64,000 bases of DNA, taken from NCBI RefSeq assembly GCF_014287355.1, contig NZ_JACOPE010000001.1, positions 62,001-126,000 of the forward strand. The letters run 5' to 3'. The stretch is from Ruminococcus hominis. GTDB taxonomy: Bacteria > Bacillota > Clostridia > Lachnospirales > Lachnospiraceae. Under the pieces are notes generated by a model that saw nothing but the letters and a program-made list of their open reading frames with translations, searched no databases and was not told the origin of the DNA. The first letter of the stretch is position 1. Every line of letters starts with the position of its first letter. Below, in pieces: positions 28,262 through 36,526 of the stretch. The position numbers were made by a program, and so were the translations under genes.

Positions 28262-28594
28262 ATGGATTTTAAATATTGTAAACTGGAAATTTTTATTCCG
28301 GAAACTCATATTACACAACTACAGAAAGCTCTACAATCGGTAGATGCCGGTCATATAGGAAAGTATGATTCGTGTATGTCATGTTCGCAGCTTATCAGTT
28401 ATTGGAGACCGTTAGATGGAACAGATCCGTATATAGGAAAAGCAGGAGAAATCAGTTGTGAGCGGGAAGTGAAAGTGGAAGTAACAGTATATACGGAGAA
28501 GGTTGAGGAGACAATTCGTGCAATCAAGGAGGTGCATCCATACGAAGAACCAGTGATCAATGCACTTCCGATTTATAGGGTGAGCTTTTTGTAG
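28262..28594 (+). CDS. Stand-alone Nif3/YqfO middle-domain (CutA/PII-like) protein
   Basis: This 110-residue protein has the pattern of the PII-like insert domain found in Nif3/YqfO-type proteins: FKYCKLEIFIPETHITQLQKAL at the N-terminus and the diagnostic HPYEEPVINALPIYRV at the C-terminus. The metal-binding Nif3 halves are absent. ATG 28262 is chosen for AGAGAGGTG just upstream. The biochemical role of such single-domain forms is not established. A strong terminator follows, so it is a short unit of its own, possibly moved here with the palindromes. Confidence 0.75.
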   Translation: MDFKYCKLEIFIPETHITQLQKALQSVDAGHIGKYDSCMSCSQLISYWRPLDGTDPYIGKAGEISCEREVKVEVTVYTEKVEETIRAIKEVHPYEEPVINALPIYRVSFL

Positions 28595-28619
28595 AAAAAT
28601 TTATAGTAGTTCAAATGGA

Positions 28620-28668
28620 AAATCGCCAGCCGACAGTGAGATGCTGTTGACTGGCGATTTTTTTATAA
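28620..28668. terminator. Bidirectional rho-independent terminator
   Basis: AAATCGCCAG and CTGGCGATTT form perfect arms around an inner GACAG/CTGTT pair and are followed by T7. Upstream A-rich sequence allows use by the convergent regulator gene too. Confidence 0.85.
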
Positions 28669-28675
28669 TGGATTC

Positions 28676-30220
28676 TCAAAGTTTGCTCTTCTCCAGATAA
28701 TCCATCAAAATAAAAGAATACTCGTAAGCAACCATCGTTTCTTCCCGTATCATATCCAGATCAAAAAGTTCTTCCATTTTATTTAACCGATAAAAAAAGG
28801 TACTTTTATGAATATGTAGTTCATTCGCGGTGCGTACAGCATTTCTTCCGTTCATCAGATAAGTCCGGAGTGTATTGGCATAATCCGTGTTCTGCTCCTG
28901 GTCATGGCGGATGATTTTATAGATATCCGGATGAATGGTTGATTTCAAAGTCGTAAAGTCTTTACACAGCGAAAACGTATGCTGCAGAAAATGATTCCGG
29001 TAATAGACGATATAATCCTCTGGAATCAAAGTGTGCTCTGAATAAAATGAGGACAGAAAAGCAGCCTGTTTGTAATAAATATGACTTTCTGTAATATTCT
29101 CATAAGGAAAGCTTACATATGCATACAACTGATGAAATTGAAGGAATGCATAGAATTTGGTCAATGTCTTTTCGCTGAATGGCCGGTAGGAATCGCACGG
29201 CAAAAAGACGGTCAGTTTTCCGTAAAAGAACACCGCCATACTGTTTGGCAGGATTGTTAAAATCTGTTGATATAAGTTCTTTAACTGAATCCCGGAATTA
29301 TGGTTTGTTGGTGCTTCATCGATGATGAGAAGAAAGTAATATTTCCCCGGTTGGTGTCCCAGTTGCACCATGTTGTTTACAATATATTCTTTCTGACTGA
29401 AATGTCCTTCTAAAAGTTCTGTTAAAAAATATTCGTAATTTAATCGTGTATTCGTCTGGAAACTCATTTCACGTTGCATTTCAATCGCAATTACATGACA
29501 GAACATATTGATATAGTCTAAATCTTCTTCTACAAAATCTTTTTGTGTTTCACGAATGCAAACATATCCGACAACAGAGTGTTGAATACGAATGCTTTGA
29601 AAGACCCATTTGAATGGGTAGTCTTCAATGTAAGTGATAAAAGGTACTGTTGTGGAATAAATCTTTTTTACTAATTTTGTATCAAGCATATTTTGCAGTT
29701 TGGAATCTCTTACAAAAAAGCGCCCATCTTTTTCTTCAAGGTTATTATCATTGGTGACTTGTGGGCTGGCTGCTAAGATCGAAAAACTTGTATCACAGAC
29801 CGTAATTGGATTATGCAGATGCATATATGCGATATTTGTGATTCCTTGAAGTCCGCTGTTATGCTGCAGTGTCTGGAAAAGTTCTTCTTCTTTTTGTTTT
29901 AGCAAATGATGTTCTAGTATGACCGTCTGAATCTGGTTAAAAACTTCATCCAGAGCGATTTTTTGCGGAATACAGAGACAGCTGGCAGGAAGCTCACAAT
30001 CTGGATAATTTACAATGAGTATGTATTCATCAATAGGGGCTCCCTGAAAATGAGCAGCATCACATAAATATAAAATGTTTCCGCCCGGATGTGGTGCATG
30101 ACTTTGTTTTGAATTCCAAAATAAGACGGAGTCAATCTCGGCGCGGGCGTGATAAGTTCCATGAACATGGATCTTCAAAGTAGACTCCAATCGGTTGATA
30201 ATGTTTTCTAAATATGCCAT
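28676..30220 (-). CDS. PucR/CdaR-type transcriptional regulator
   Basis: This 514-residue protein has a long sensor region (HNPITVCDTSFSILAASPQV is PAS/GAF-like), a GGDEF-like middle (YYFLLIIDEAP) and a C-terminal helix-turn-helix around 455-495 (LRTYLMNGRNAVRTANELHIHKSTFFYRL), the CdaR/PucR arrangement. The start at 30220 is preferred because GGAGGAAACC precedes it. It is divergent from the flavin/Fe-S operon at 30418, and such proteins usually activate a neighbouring catabolic operon, so it probably senses the substrate of that reductase. An internal 320-bp piece is duplicated at 27835. Confidence 0.82.
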   Translation of the reverse strand: MAYLENIINRLESTLKIHVHGTYHARAEIDSVLFWNSKQSHAPHPGGNILYLCDAAHFQGAPIDEYILIVNYPDCELPASCLCIPQKIALDEVFNQIQTVILEHHLLKQKEEELFQTLQHNSGLQGITNIAYMHLHNPITVCDTSFSILAASPQVTNDNNLEEKDGRFFVRDSKLQNMLDTKLVKKIYSTTVPFITYIEDYPFKWVFQSIRIQHSVVGYVCIRETQKDFVEEDLDYINMFCHVIAIEMQREMSFQTNTRLNYEYFLTELLEGHFSQKEYIVNNMVQLGHQPGKYYFLLIIDEAPTNHNSGIQLKNLYQQILTILPNSMAVFFYGKLTVFLPCDSYRPFSEKTLTKFYAFLQFHQLYAYVSFPYENITESHIYYKQAAFLSSFYSEHTLIPEDYIVYYRNHFLQHTFSLCKDFTTLKSTIHPDIYKIIRHDQEQNTDYANTLRTYLMNGRNAVRTANELHIHKSTFFYRLNKMEELFDLDMIREETMVAYEYSFILMDYLEKSKL

Positions 30221-30232
30221 GGTTTCCTCCAT

Positions 30233-30246
30233 CAGACAAATGTCTG
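30233..30246. promoter_or_regulatory. Short perfect palindrome in the regulator leader
   Basis: CAGACA-AA-TGTCTG lies 12 nt upstream of the PucR-type start codon, in the gap shared with the reductase operon. It could be an autoregulatory site; a single occurrence cannot prove that. Confidence 0.35.
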
Positions 30247-30417
30247 AAAATCAATCTCGTATTGATAAAAAGTTTCGATTACTGTAGCGTGCCTGTTAAA
30301 AAAATAACTGATATAGTTAACATAATAACAATATAACAAGAATTTCGTGCGCCTTCAATGGAAAATTAAAAAGGTCACAAAGTTCAAATAAGATTCAAGC
30401 TATATAGGAGGAAAATT

Positions 30418-31362
30418 ATGAGCTATAAAGTAATGGGGATTACTGCAGGAAGAAAGAACAGCAACAGTGAGATTTTGCTGAAAGAGGCGCTTTTAGCCTG
30501 TCAGGAGGCGGGAGCCGACGTAACAATGATCAATTTGAAAGATTATCATATTGAGGATTGTACAGGATGTACATCATGTACTGCAGGAATGTCACAGGGA
30601 AAAAATGTGGGATGCGTCCTGGATGATAAAGACGATAAGAAGAAAATTATGGACGTAATGTTAGATCAGGATGCTGTTATTATTTCTGTTCCGACATATG
30701 ACTTAATGCCAAGTGCACAGTACCTTACATTTGCACAGAGAAGTTTAAGCTACGAGACTGCTTTCCTTGAGACAATCGGAGCAATCGAACATAAAGATCG
30801 AGTAGCAGGATTGATTTCTGTCGGAGGCTCTACAAGAGCATGGCAGTCTATGGCACTGGAAGGACTTCAGGCAACAATGTTTACAACAGATATGAAAGTT
30901 GTTGATATGCTTCTTGCTACAAGAGTTCCTGGAGCAGCACAGTGTCTTTTGGATGACGAGTTAATCGAAAGAGCTCATAAGATGGGTGAGAATATTATGA
31001 AAGCAGTAGAGACACCTGCCGAGGAGCGTACATGGCTTGGTGATGAAGACATGGGATGGTGCCCGAACTGTCACAGCAATGCTTTAGTATTGGGAGAAAA
31101 ACAGTGGGATGGTCTGTATTATCCAGTAGAATGTCAGGTATGTGGAGCCGGCGGTAATCTGGAGCAGACAGAAGATGGAAAATGGAAATTCGTGATCCAG
31201 AAAGATGGTCTGATCAAAGATCGTACAACTGTAGAAGGAAGAGCAAAACATCTCGAAGAGATCGGAGCAACACAAGGTGGATTCTATGCAAATCCAGAAA
31301 ACAGACAGATTGTCCAGAAGAAAATTGCAAAATATAAAAATCTTCAGTTCAAGACAATTTAA
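30418..31362 (+). CDS. NAD(P)H-dependent FMN reductase with C-terminal zinc ribbon
   Basis: This 314-residue protein has a flavodoxin-like FMN-reductase fold at the N-terminus (MGITAGRKNSNSEILLKEAL; IEDCTGCTSC around 42-52; VPTYDLMPSAQYLTFAQR) and an extra C-terminal zinc ribbon, CPNCHSN...CQVCGAGG (around 220-245). It is the first gene of a three-gene operon with two large iron-sulfur flavoproteins, so it probably passes electrons to or from them. AGGAGG precedes ATG. The Cys-rich CTGCTSC motif is typical of iron-sulfur flavoprotein-like members and could ligate a cluster. Confidence 0.85.
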   Translation: MSYKVMGITAGRKNSNSEILLKEALLACQEAGADVTMINLKDYHIEDCTGCTSCTAGMSQGKNVGCVLDDKDDKKKIMDVMLDQDAVIISVPTYDLMPSAQYLTFAQRSLSYETAFLETIGAIEHKDRVAGLISVGGSTRAWQSMALEGLQATMFTTDMKVVDMLLATRVPGAAQCLLDDELIERAHKMGENIMKAVETPAEERTWLGDEDMGWCPNCHSNALVLGEKQWDGLYYPVECQVCGAGGNLEQTEDGKWKFVIQKDGLIKDRTTVEGRAKHLEEIGATQGGFYANPENRQIVQKKIAKYKNLQFKTI

Positions 31363-31403
31363 TTGAAACAGGAAACGTTCTGAAAAGATTGCAAGGAGAC
31401 GAA

Positions 31404-33527
31404 ATGATTACAATAACAATTGATGGAAAGCAGATTCAGACAGAGCAGGGAACGAGTGTCTTAGAAGCTGCACTTCAAAATAATATCTATATTCCGCATA
31501 TTTGCCATCATCCGGATTTGAAAGATATTTCTGCCTGTAAACTGTGTTATGTACAGGTAGAAGGTCAGGATAAGCCAGTGACATCGTGTATGTTGAAGGC
31601 AGAAGACGGAATGAATATCGTTACAACAAACGAAGAAATCCAGCATTTACGAAATGTTGCGATGGAGCTGATTCTGGCAGCACATCCAGAAGACTGTTCA
31701 ACTTGTCCAAAGTATGGAAATTGTGAGTTACAGAATCTGATTCAGTATATGGGTGTATCTGCGGCGAGAATGCGTACACGAGTAAAAGGCTTTGCGTGTG
31801 AGAGCGGGAATCCATTATATGAACATGACATGAACCGATGCATTTTATGCGGACGCTGTGTAAGAGCATGTAATGATTTAAGAGAAGTAAAGGTATTGCA
31901 GTACAAGAAAAAAGGTATGGAAACTTATATCGGAACATTGCATGAAAAATTATTAGAAGATGCAAACTGCAGATTCTGTGGAGCCTGTGCGGAAGTCTGT
32001 CCGACTGGAACTATCCGGGATAAAATCAATTATCCGGCAGCGGAGCGAAAAGAAAAGCTTGTTCCGTGTAGAAGTACTTGTCCGGCCAACACAGATGTTC
32101 CTCGTTATATTCGGTTTGTAAAAGAAGGAAAATATGATGAAGCAGCAGCTGTAATCCGAGAAAAAGTACCATTTCCACTGGCACTTGGACATGTCTGTTC
32201 ACATGTTTGTGAGACAGAGTGCAGACGTTGTGCGGTAAATGAGCCAATTTCGATTCGTAATATCAAACGATATGCGGCAGAAAAAGATACGGGGAAATAT
32301 TGGAGAAATAAAGGCAAACAACTGCCGGATACAGGAAAAAATATTTGTGTAGTCGGAGCCGGCCCAGCCGGATTGACAGCCGCTTATTATCTGAGAAAAC
32401 AGGGACATAGCGTGACAGTAAAAGAAGCGCTTCCGAAAGCCGGAGGAATGTTACAGTATGGTATCCCTTCTTACAGAATGCCGAGAGAAGAATTGGACCA
32501 GGAGATTGCATACATTCTGGAATCAGGAATTAAGTTGGAAACAGGAGTCAGAGTTCAGAATGTCACAGAGTTAAAAGCACAGTACGATGCGGTTTTGGTT
32601 GCAATCGGAAATCATGAAGGCACTTTACTTCCGATGGAAGGAAATGATGCGGAAGGCATTTTACTGAATATTGACTTCCTGAGAAACGCATCAATGGGAA
32701 ATGAGACCGGAATCGGTAAGCGTGTAATCGTGCTTGGTGGCGGTAATGTAGCATTTGACTGTGCAAGAACGGCAAAGAGACTCGGTGCAGAAGAAATTCA
32801 TGTAGACTGTCTAGAGGCCCGGGATAAGATGACTGCAGACGAGGAAGAAATCGAACAGGCGCAGGAAGAAGGTATCCAGGTACATCCGGCACAGAGCTTT
32901 GAGAAGATTTTGAAGGATTCAAATAATAAAGTAAGCGGTGTTGCATTCAGCGATATTTTGTCATTTACATTTGATGAAAATAGAAAAGCAATTATTGAAA
33001 AAGCGGAAGATTCTTATCATGAGATTCAGGCAGACACCGTTATTTTTGCTGTAGGGCAGAGATGTGGTTTGAGTCCAGAAGCAGGAATGGAACGTGGAAG
33101 AGCAAATTCTATCAAAGCAGATGAGAAGACACTTGAGACAGATATCCACGGAGTATTCGCCTGTGGTGATGTGACTTATGGAACAAAATCTGTTATCCTT
33201 GCGATTGCAGATGGAAGAAAAGCGGCAGAATCCATTGATAAATATCTTGGCGGAGATGGTGATATTTCCGAGGTGCTGGCACCGGTTGAAGAACATCCGA
33301 CAGCAATCGGACAGGTGGAAGGATTTGGTTATGAACCGAGAAGAAATCCACAGATATTAAGTGCAAAAGAGAGAAAAGATAATTTCGATATGGTTGACCG
33401 TGGAATCTGTGATGCAGATATTTGCCAAGAAGCATCCAGATGTTTGCAGTGCGATCTGAGAATGGATATTACAAGATCAAAAATCTGGAGTGACTATGAC
33501 GGAGAGGAGGGAGAAGAAACATGTTAA
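31404..33527 (+). CDS. NuoG-type ferredoxin domain fused to a GltD-type NADPH oxidoreductase
   Basis: This 707-residue electron-transfer protein contains, in order: a [2Fe-2S] ferredoxin with Cys34, 45, 48 and 62; a NuoG/hydrogenase-type His-Cys3 segment (HPEDCSTCPKYGNC, about 96-109); two [4Fe-4S] motifs (CILCGRCVRAC about 147, CRFCGACAEVCP about 190); then a glutamate-synthase small-subunit-like part with its own Cys motif (CRSTCPANTDVPRY), FAD site VVGAGPAGLTAA (about 313) and NAD(P) site VIVLGGGNVAFDCA. ATG 31404 is chosen for AAGGAG just upstream. Its 3' end overlaps the next gene by 7 nt. It presumably feeds NAD(P)H electrons to the 926-residue partner. Confidence 0.88.
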   Translation: MITITIDGKQIQTEQGTSVLEAALQNNIYIPHICHHPDLKDISACKLCYVQVEGQDKPVTSCMLKAEDGMNIVTTNEEIQHLRNVAMELILAAHPEDCSTCPKYGNCELQNLIQYMGVSAARMRTRVKGFACESGNPLYEHDMNRCILCGRCVRACNDLREVKVLQYKKKGMETYIGTLHEKLLEDANCRFCGACAEVCPTGTIRDKINYPAAERKEKLVPCRSTCPANTDVPRYIRFVKEGKYDEAAAVIREKVPFPLALGHVCSHVCETECRRCAVNEPISIRNIKRYAAEKDTGKYWRNKGKQLPDTGKNICVVGAGPAGLTAAYYLRKQGHSVTVKEALPKAGGMLQYGIPSYRMPREELDQEIAYILESGIKLETGVRVQNVTELKAQYDAVLVAIGNHEGTLLPMEGNDAEGILLNIDFLRNASMGNETGIGKRVIVLGGGNVAFDCARTAKRLGAEEIHVDCLEARDKMTADEEEIEQAQEEGIQVHPAQSFEKILKDSNNKVSGVAFSDILSFTFDENRKAIIEKAEDSYHEIQADTVIFAVGQRCGLSPEAGMERGRANSIKADEKTLETDIHGVFACGDVTYGTKSVILAIADGRKAAESIDKYLGGDGDISEVLAPVEEHPTAIGQVEGFGYEPRRNPQILSAKERKDNFDMVDRGICDADICQEASRCLQCDLRMDITRSKIWSDYDGEEGEETC

Positions 33528-36301
33528 AGTACATAGAAAATAAAGAAGCAGAAGAAAAAATTGCAGAGATGAATGCAGAACAGATTCTGGATAAGATTGT
33601 AGAAATAAAAGATCCGGTTACAAATATGACAGTCGGAGAAATGATTTCAAACTTAAAAGCTACTGCTCGGAATGAAAAGATGAATGTTGTTGTTTCTTTA
33701 GCAAATGGTGATATCGATCAGATGCTTGCCTGTCTGTATCAGGACAATGCACAGGGAATCCTGTACGGAGCAGAAGCACTTGCCAAGATTCTCGGAGCAG
33801 AAAAAATCGTGTTAATTCTCCCGGAACCTTTAAAAGAACAGGAAGTAGAAAAGAATTTTAGCTCAAGTGAATGTCCGACAGAAATTTTATACGGAATGTG
33901 TTCGCGTATGTCTTACATAACGGATTTGCTTGTACATCCAATCATTTGTGCGAAATGTTTTGAAGCATTAAAGGGAGAAAATGTTCATAAAACCATTCTT
34001 TCCGTGAACGGACAAGCACCGCAGGAAGTGGAGTATGGTACAACATTTGCGCAGATTATTCCGGAAGCGAAGGCAGTTAGAATCGGAAACCGAATCTGGG
34101 GAGAAGAAGTAAGAACACAGATATTAGACGAAACATTTCCAATTGAAAATGGTGTGATTGAAACATATTCGGAAACAGAATGTGTAGTGAAAAAGGTCGA
34201 AGAATTTATTGGAAAACTGCGAGCAACATGTTGTGGAAAATGTGTTTTCTGCCGAGAAGGTCTTGTTCAGATTCATGAAGGGTTAAAAGATTTGACAGCA
34301 GGAAAAGCAAAACTGACAGATATCGAGCTGATGAAAGAATTAGCAGAGATCATGCAGCAGCAGAGCAACTGCAGTTTAGGTCAGACAGCCGCAGGTATGA
34401 TGCTGGGCTTACAGGAATATTTTGCAGATGATATAAAAGAACATCTGGCAGGAAGATGCCATACTTTGACATGCAAAGCACTGGTTCATTACTATATTGA
34501 TCCCAAAATGTGTAAAGGTGATGGGCATTGTGTGGAAAACTGTCCGAAAAAAGCAATCGATGGTGGAAAAGATTTTGTTGGTGTTATTGATGAATTCGAA
34601 TGTGACAAGTGTGGTAAGTGTATGGACATTTGTGCGAATGGCGCAATTAAGCGTGTAACCGGAAGATTACCGAAATTACCGGATGAACCAATCGCATTGA
34701 AGAAATCGAAAGACGCATCTGAAACGCAGGAAAGAAAAACAAGAAAACGAGTAAAACCAAAAGCACTGTTATATAAGAAAAAAGTATCCGGTTTTACAGA
34801 AGATTCCAATAGTCAGACAGTTAAAGTGAAAGGAAATTTACCTATGAGAGAAATGAATGCAGACGTTATTATCGTAGCAGCCGGACCGGCAGGACTTGCA
34901 GCAGCAGTTACAGTTGGAGAGCATAATTTATCATCTATCGTATTTGAAAAATCAAATACAACAGGCGGAGCAGCCAATATGGGAATGGGACCACTTGGTA
35001 TTGATACAAAGGTTCAGAGACGTGGATTCAATCAGATTACAGTAGAAAAAGCACTGGATCTTCATATGGATTATACCCATTGGAGAGTCGATGCAGACTT
35101 GGTTTCTACATATTTCCATAAATCAGCAGACACGATTGAATGGTTGGAAAGTATGGGTGTAGAGTTTGCCGGAGCGTTCAAATATTTCGCAGAGTCCGAG
35201 GCAACATGGCATATCGTAAAACCAGAAAACGGAGTGATTGGACCTCGTGCAGCCGGCGGTATGATCAAAGCTTTGACAAATCGAGCAAAAGAACTTGGTG
35301 CACAATTTGAAATGGAAACAAGTGTTGTGGAGCTAATCAAAGAAGGCGATAAAGTCTGCGGAGTGATTGCAGTAGATAAAGACGGACAGCAGATTAAAGC
35401 AATGGCAAAATCGGTTATTGTTGCAACAGGTGGATTTGGAAATAATAAAGAAATGCTTGCAAAAGAATTCAATCTGCATCTGTGTAAAGATTTTTATCCA
35501 TTCATGGTTCCGGGAATTGTCGGAGATGGTCTGAACATGATGTGGAAAGCAGGAGCTATGAAGTATGGTGCCGGTATCGAGGCAATTTATCAACTTCCGG
35601 ATAACCTGAACTGGTTCTTGCTGGATGCAGTTCTTCGTCAGCCAAACCTTCTTATCAACCAGCTTGGAGAACGTTTCATGAACGAGGACCGTATGGGTAA
35701 TACAACTTTTACAGGAAATGCAATTGCATTACAGCCGGGAAATTACGCATACTGCATTATGGATGGAAATATCCTGAAACATTACAAGAAAAACGGACCG
35801 GATATTGAAGACATCGTACATCCACAGGAAGCATTCTTTGGATTTGAGCAGCAGGCAGCATTGGCTGTAGAACAGGGATATGAGGCATATTTCGAAGCTG
35901 AGACATTAGATGAGCTTGCAGAAAAATTACAGATGGATCCGGAAGTATTGAAAAATACAGTGGATGAATATAATGAGATGTGCGATCTGCATTGCGATAC
36001 ACAGTTCAATAAAAATCCAAAATTCCTGCATAAGCTCACAGGAAAAGGAAAATATCTGGTTGGTAAGTTCTATCTTGGAGCATATGGAACAATCGGAGGA
36101 ATCCGTATTAACAAATACTGTGAAGTATTGGATGATAACTTTATGCCAATCGAAGGTCTGTATTCCGCAGGCTCTGATGCAAACACAATTTATGGCGACA
36201 GCTATAACTTTACACTTCCGGGAAATACAATGGGATTTGCAGTGAATTCAGGAAGAATGGCAGGAGAATCTGTGGCTGAGTATATTCAGGAACAGATTTA
36301 G
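33521..36301 (+). CDS. NuoF-like/ferredoxin/FAD-binding-2 fusion reductase
   Basis: This 926-residue protein has three parts. The N-terminus (1-310) resembles NuoF without its Gly-rich NADH/FMN motifs but keeps an SLBB-like segment (ILSVNGQAPQEVEYG) and the 4Fe-4S motif CCGKCVFCREG...NCSLG (about 237-287). A two-cluster ferredoxin follows (CKGDGHCVENCPKKAI, CDKCGKCMDICANGAI, about 328-375). The C-terminus (about 445-926) is an FAD-binding-2 flavoprotein of the fumarate/urocanate/ketosteroid reductase type, ending GLYSAGSDANTIYGDSYNFTLPG. Its FAD loop reads AAGPAG, not GAGPAG. It probably reduces a C=C bond of an imported organic acid or phenolic compound; the substrate is not readable. Confidence 0.86.
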   Translation: MLKYIENKEAEEKIAEMNAEQILDKIVEIKDPVTNMTVGEMISNLKATARNEKMNVVVSLANGDIDQMLACLYQDNAQGILYGAEALAKILGAEKIVLILPEPLKEQEVEKNFSSSECPTEILYGMCSRMSYITDLLVHPIICAKCFEALKGENVHKTILSVNGQAPQEVEYGTTFAQIIPEAKAVRIGNRIWGEEVRTQILDETFPIENGVIETYSETECVVKKVEEFIGKLRATCCGKCVFCREGLVQIHEGLKDLTAGKAKLTDIELMKELAEIMQQQSNCSLGQTAAGMMLGLQEYFADDIKEHLAGRCHTLTCKALVHYYIDPKMCKGDGHCVENCPKKAIDGGKDFVGVIDEFECDKCGKCMDICANGAIKRVTGRLPKLPDEPIALKKSKDASETQERKTRKRVKPKALLYKKKVSGFTEDSNSQTVKVKGNLPMREMNADVIIVAAGPAGLAAAVTVGEHNLSSIVFEKSNTTGGAANMGMGPLGIDTKVQRRGFNQITVEKALDLHMDYTHWRVDADLVSTYFHKSADTIEWLESMGVEFAGAFKYFAESEATWHIVKPENGVIGPRAAGGMIKALTNRAKELGAQFEMETSVVELIKEGDKVCGVIAVDKDGQQIKAMAKSVIVATGGFGNNKEMLAKEFNLHLCKDFYPFMVPGIVGDGLNMMWKAGAMKYGAGIEAIYQLPDNLNWFLLDAVLRQPNLLINQLGERFMNEDRMGNTTFTGNAIALQPGNYAYCIMDGNILKHYKKNGPDIEDIVHPQEAFFGFEQQAALAVEQGYEAYFEAETLDELAEKLQMDPEVLKNTVDEYNEMCDLHCDTQFNKNPKFLHKLTGKGKYLVGKFYLGAYGTIGGIRINKYCEVLDDNFMPIEGLYSAGSDANTIYGDSYNFTLPGNTMGFAVNSGRMAGESVAEYIQEQI

Positions 36302-36330
36302 AAGAAATAAAAATACAATGGATACTATTA

Positions 36331-36484
36331 TTTCTTGAAAAAATATAAATTTCGGGAAATATAGATGGAAAATCGCGAAATAACCTCTCTTTTCGGGAAA
36401 TAGAGAATGGTAATTTCGCGATTTCTTGTTATATTTCTCGAAATCGTGTAATATAAGATTTATAAGAATGTATATTTCGGGAAA
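36331..36484. repeat. Cluster of five TTTCNNGAAA palindromes upstream of the AAA-ATPase gene
   Basis: Five 10-bp dyads start at 36331 (TTTCTTGAAA), 36350, 36391, 36475 (TTTCGGGAAA) and 36434 (TTTCTCGAAA). The last four intervals include 41, 43 and 41 nt. A 12-bp inverted pair (AAATCGCGAAAT 36370-36381 with ATTTCGCGATTT 36413-36424) is interleaved. They fill the gap between the reductase operon and the ATPase gene and could be operators or a structured terminator. Confidence 0.7.
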
Positions 36485-36526
36485 CATGTGGCTGTGAAAT
36501 ATGAAAATAATGTGGAGGGCGTGTAA

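Noticed and set aside
30418..36301. Bile-acid 7-dehydroxylation (bai) operon
   Set aside because: The FAD/Fe-S proteins superficially recall bai reductases, but no CoA ligase, CoA transferase, 7-alpha-dehydratase or 3-alpha-dehydrogenase genes are present.
30418..36301. Respiratory complex I or an [FeFe]-hydrogenase
   Set aside because: NuoG- and NuoF-like modules are present, but the hydrogenase H-cluster domain, membrane subunits and a functional NADH/FMN site are absent.
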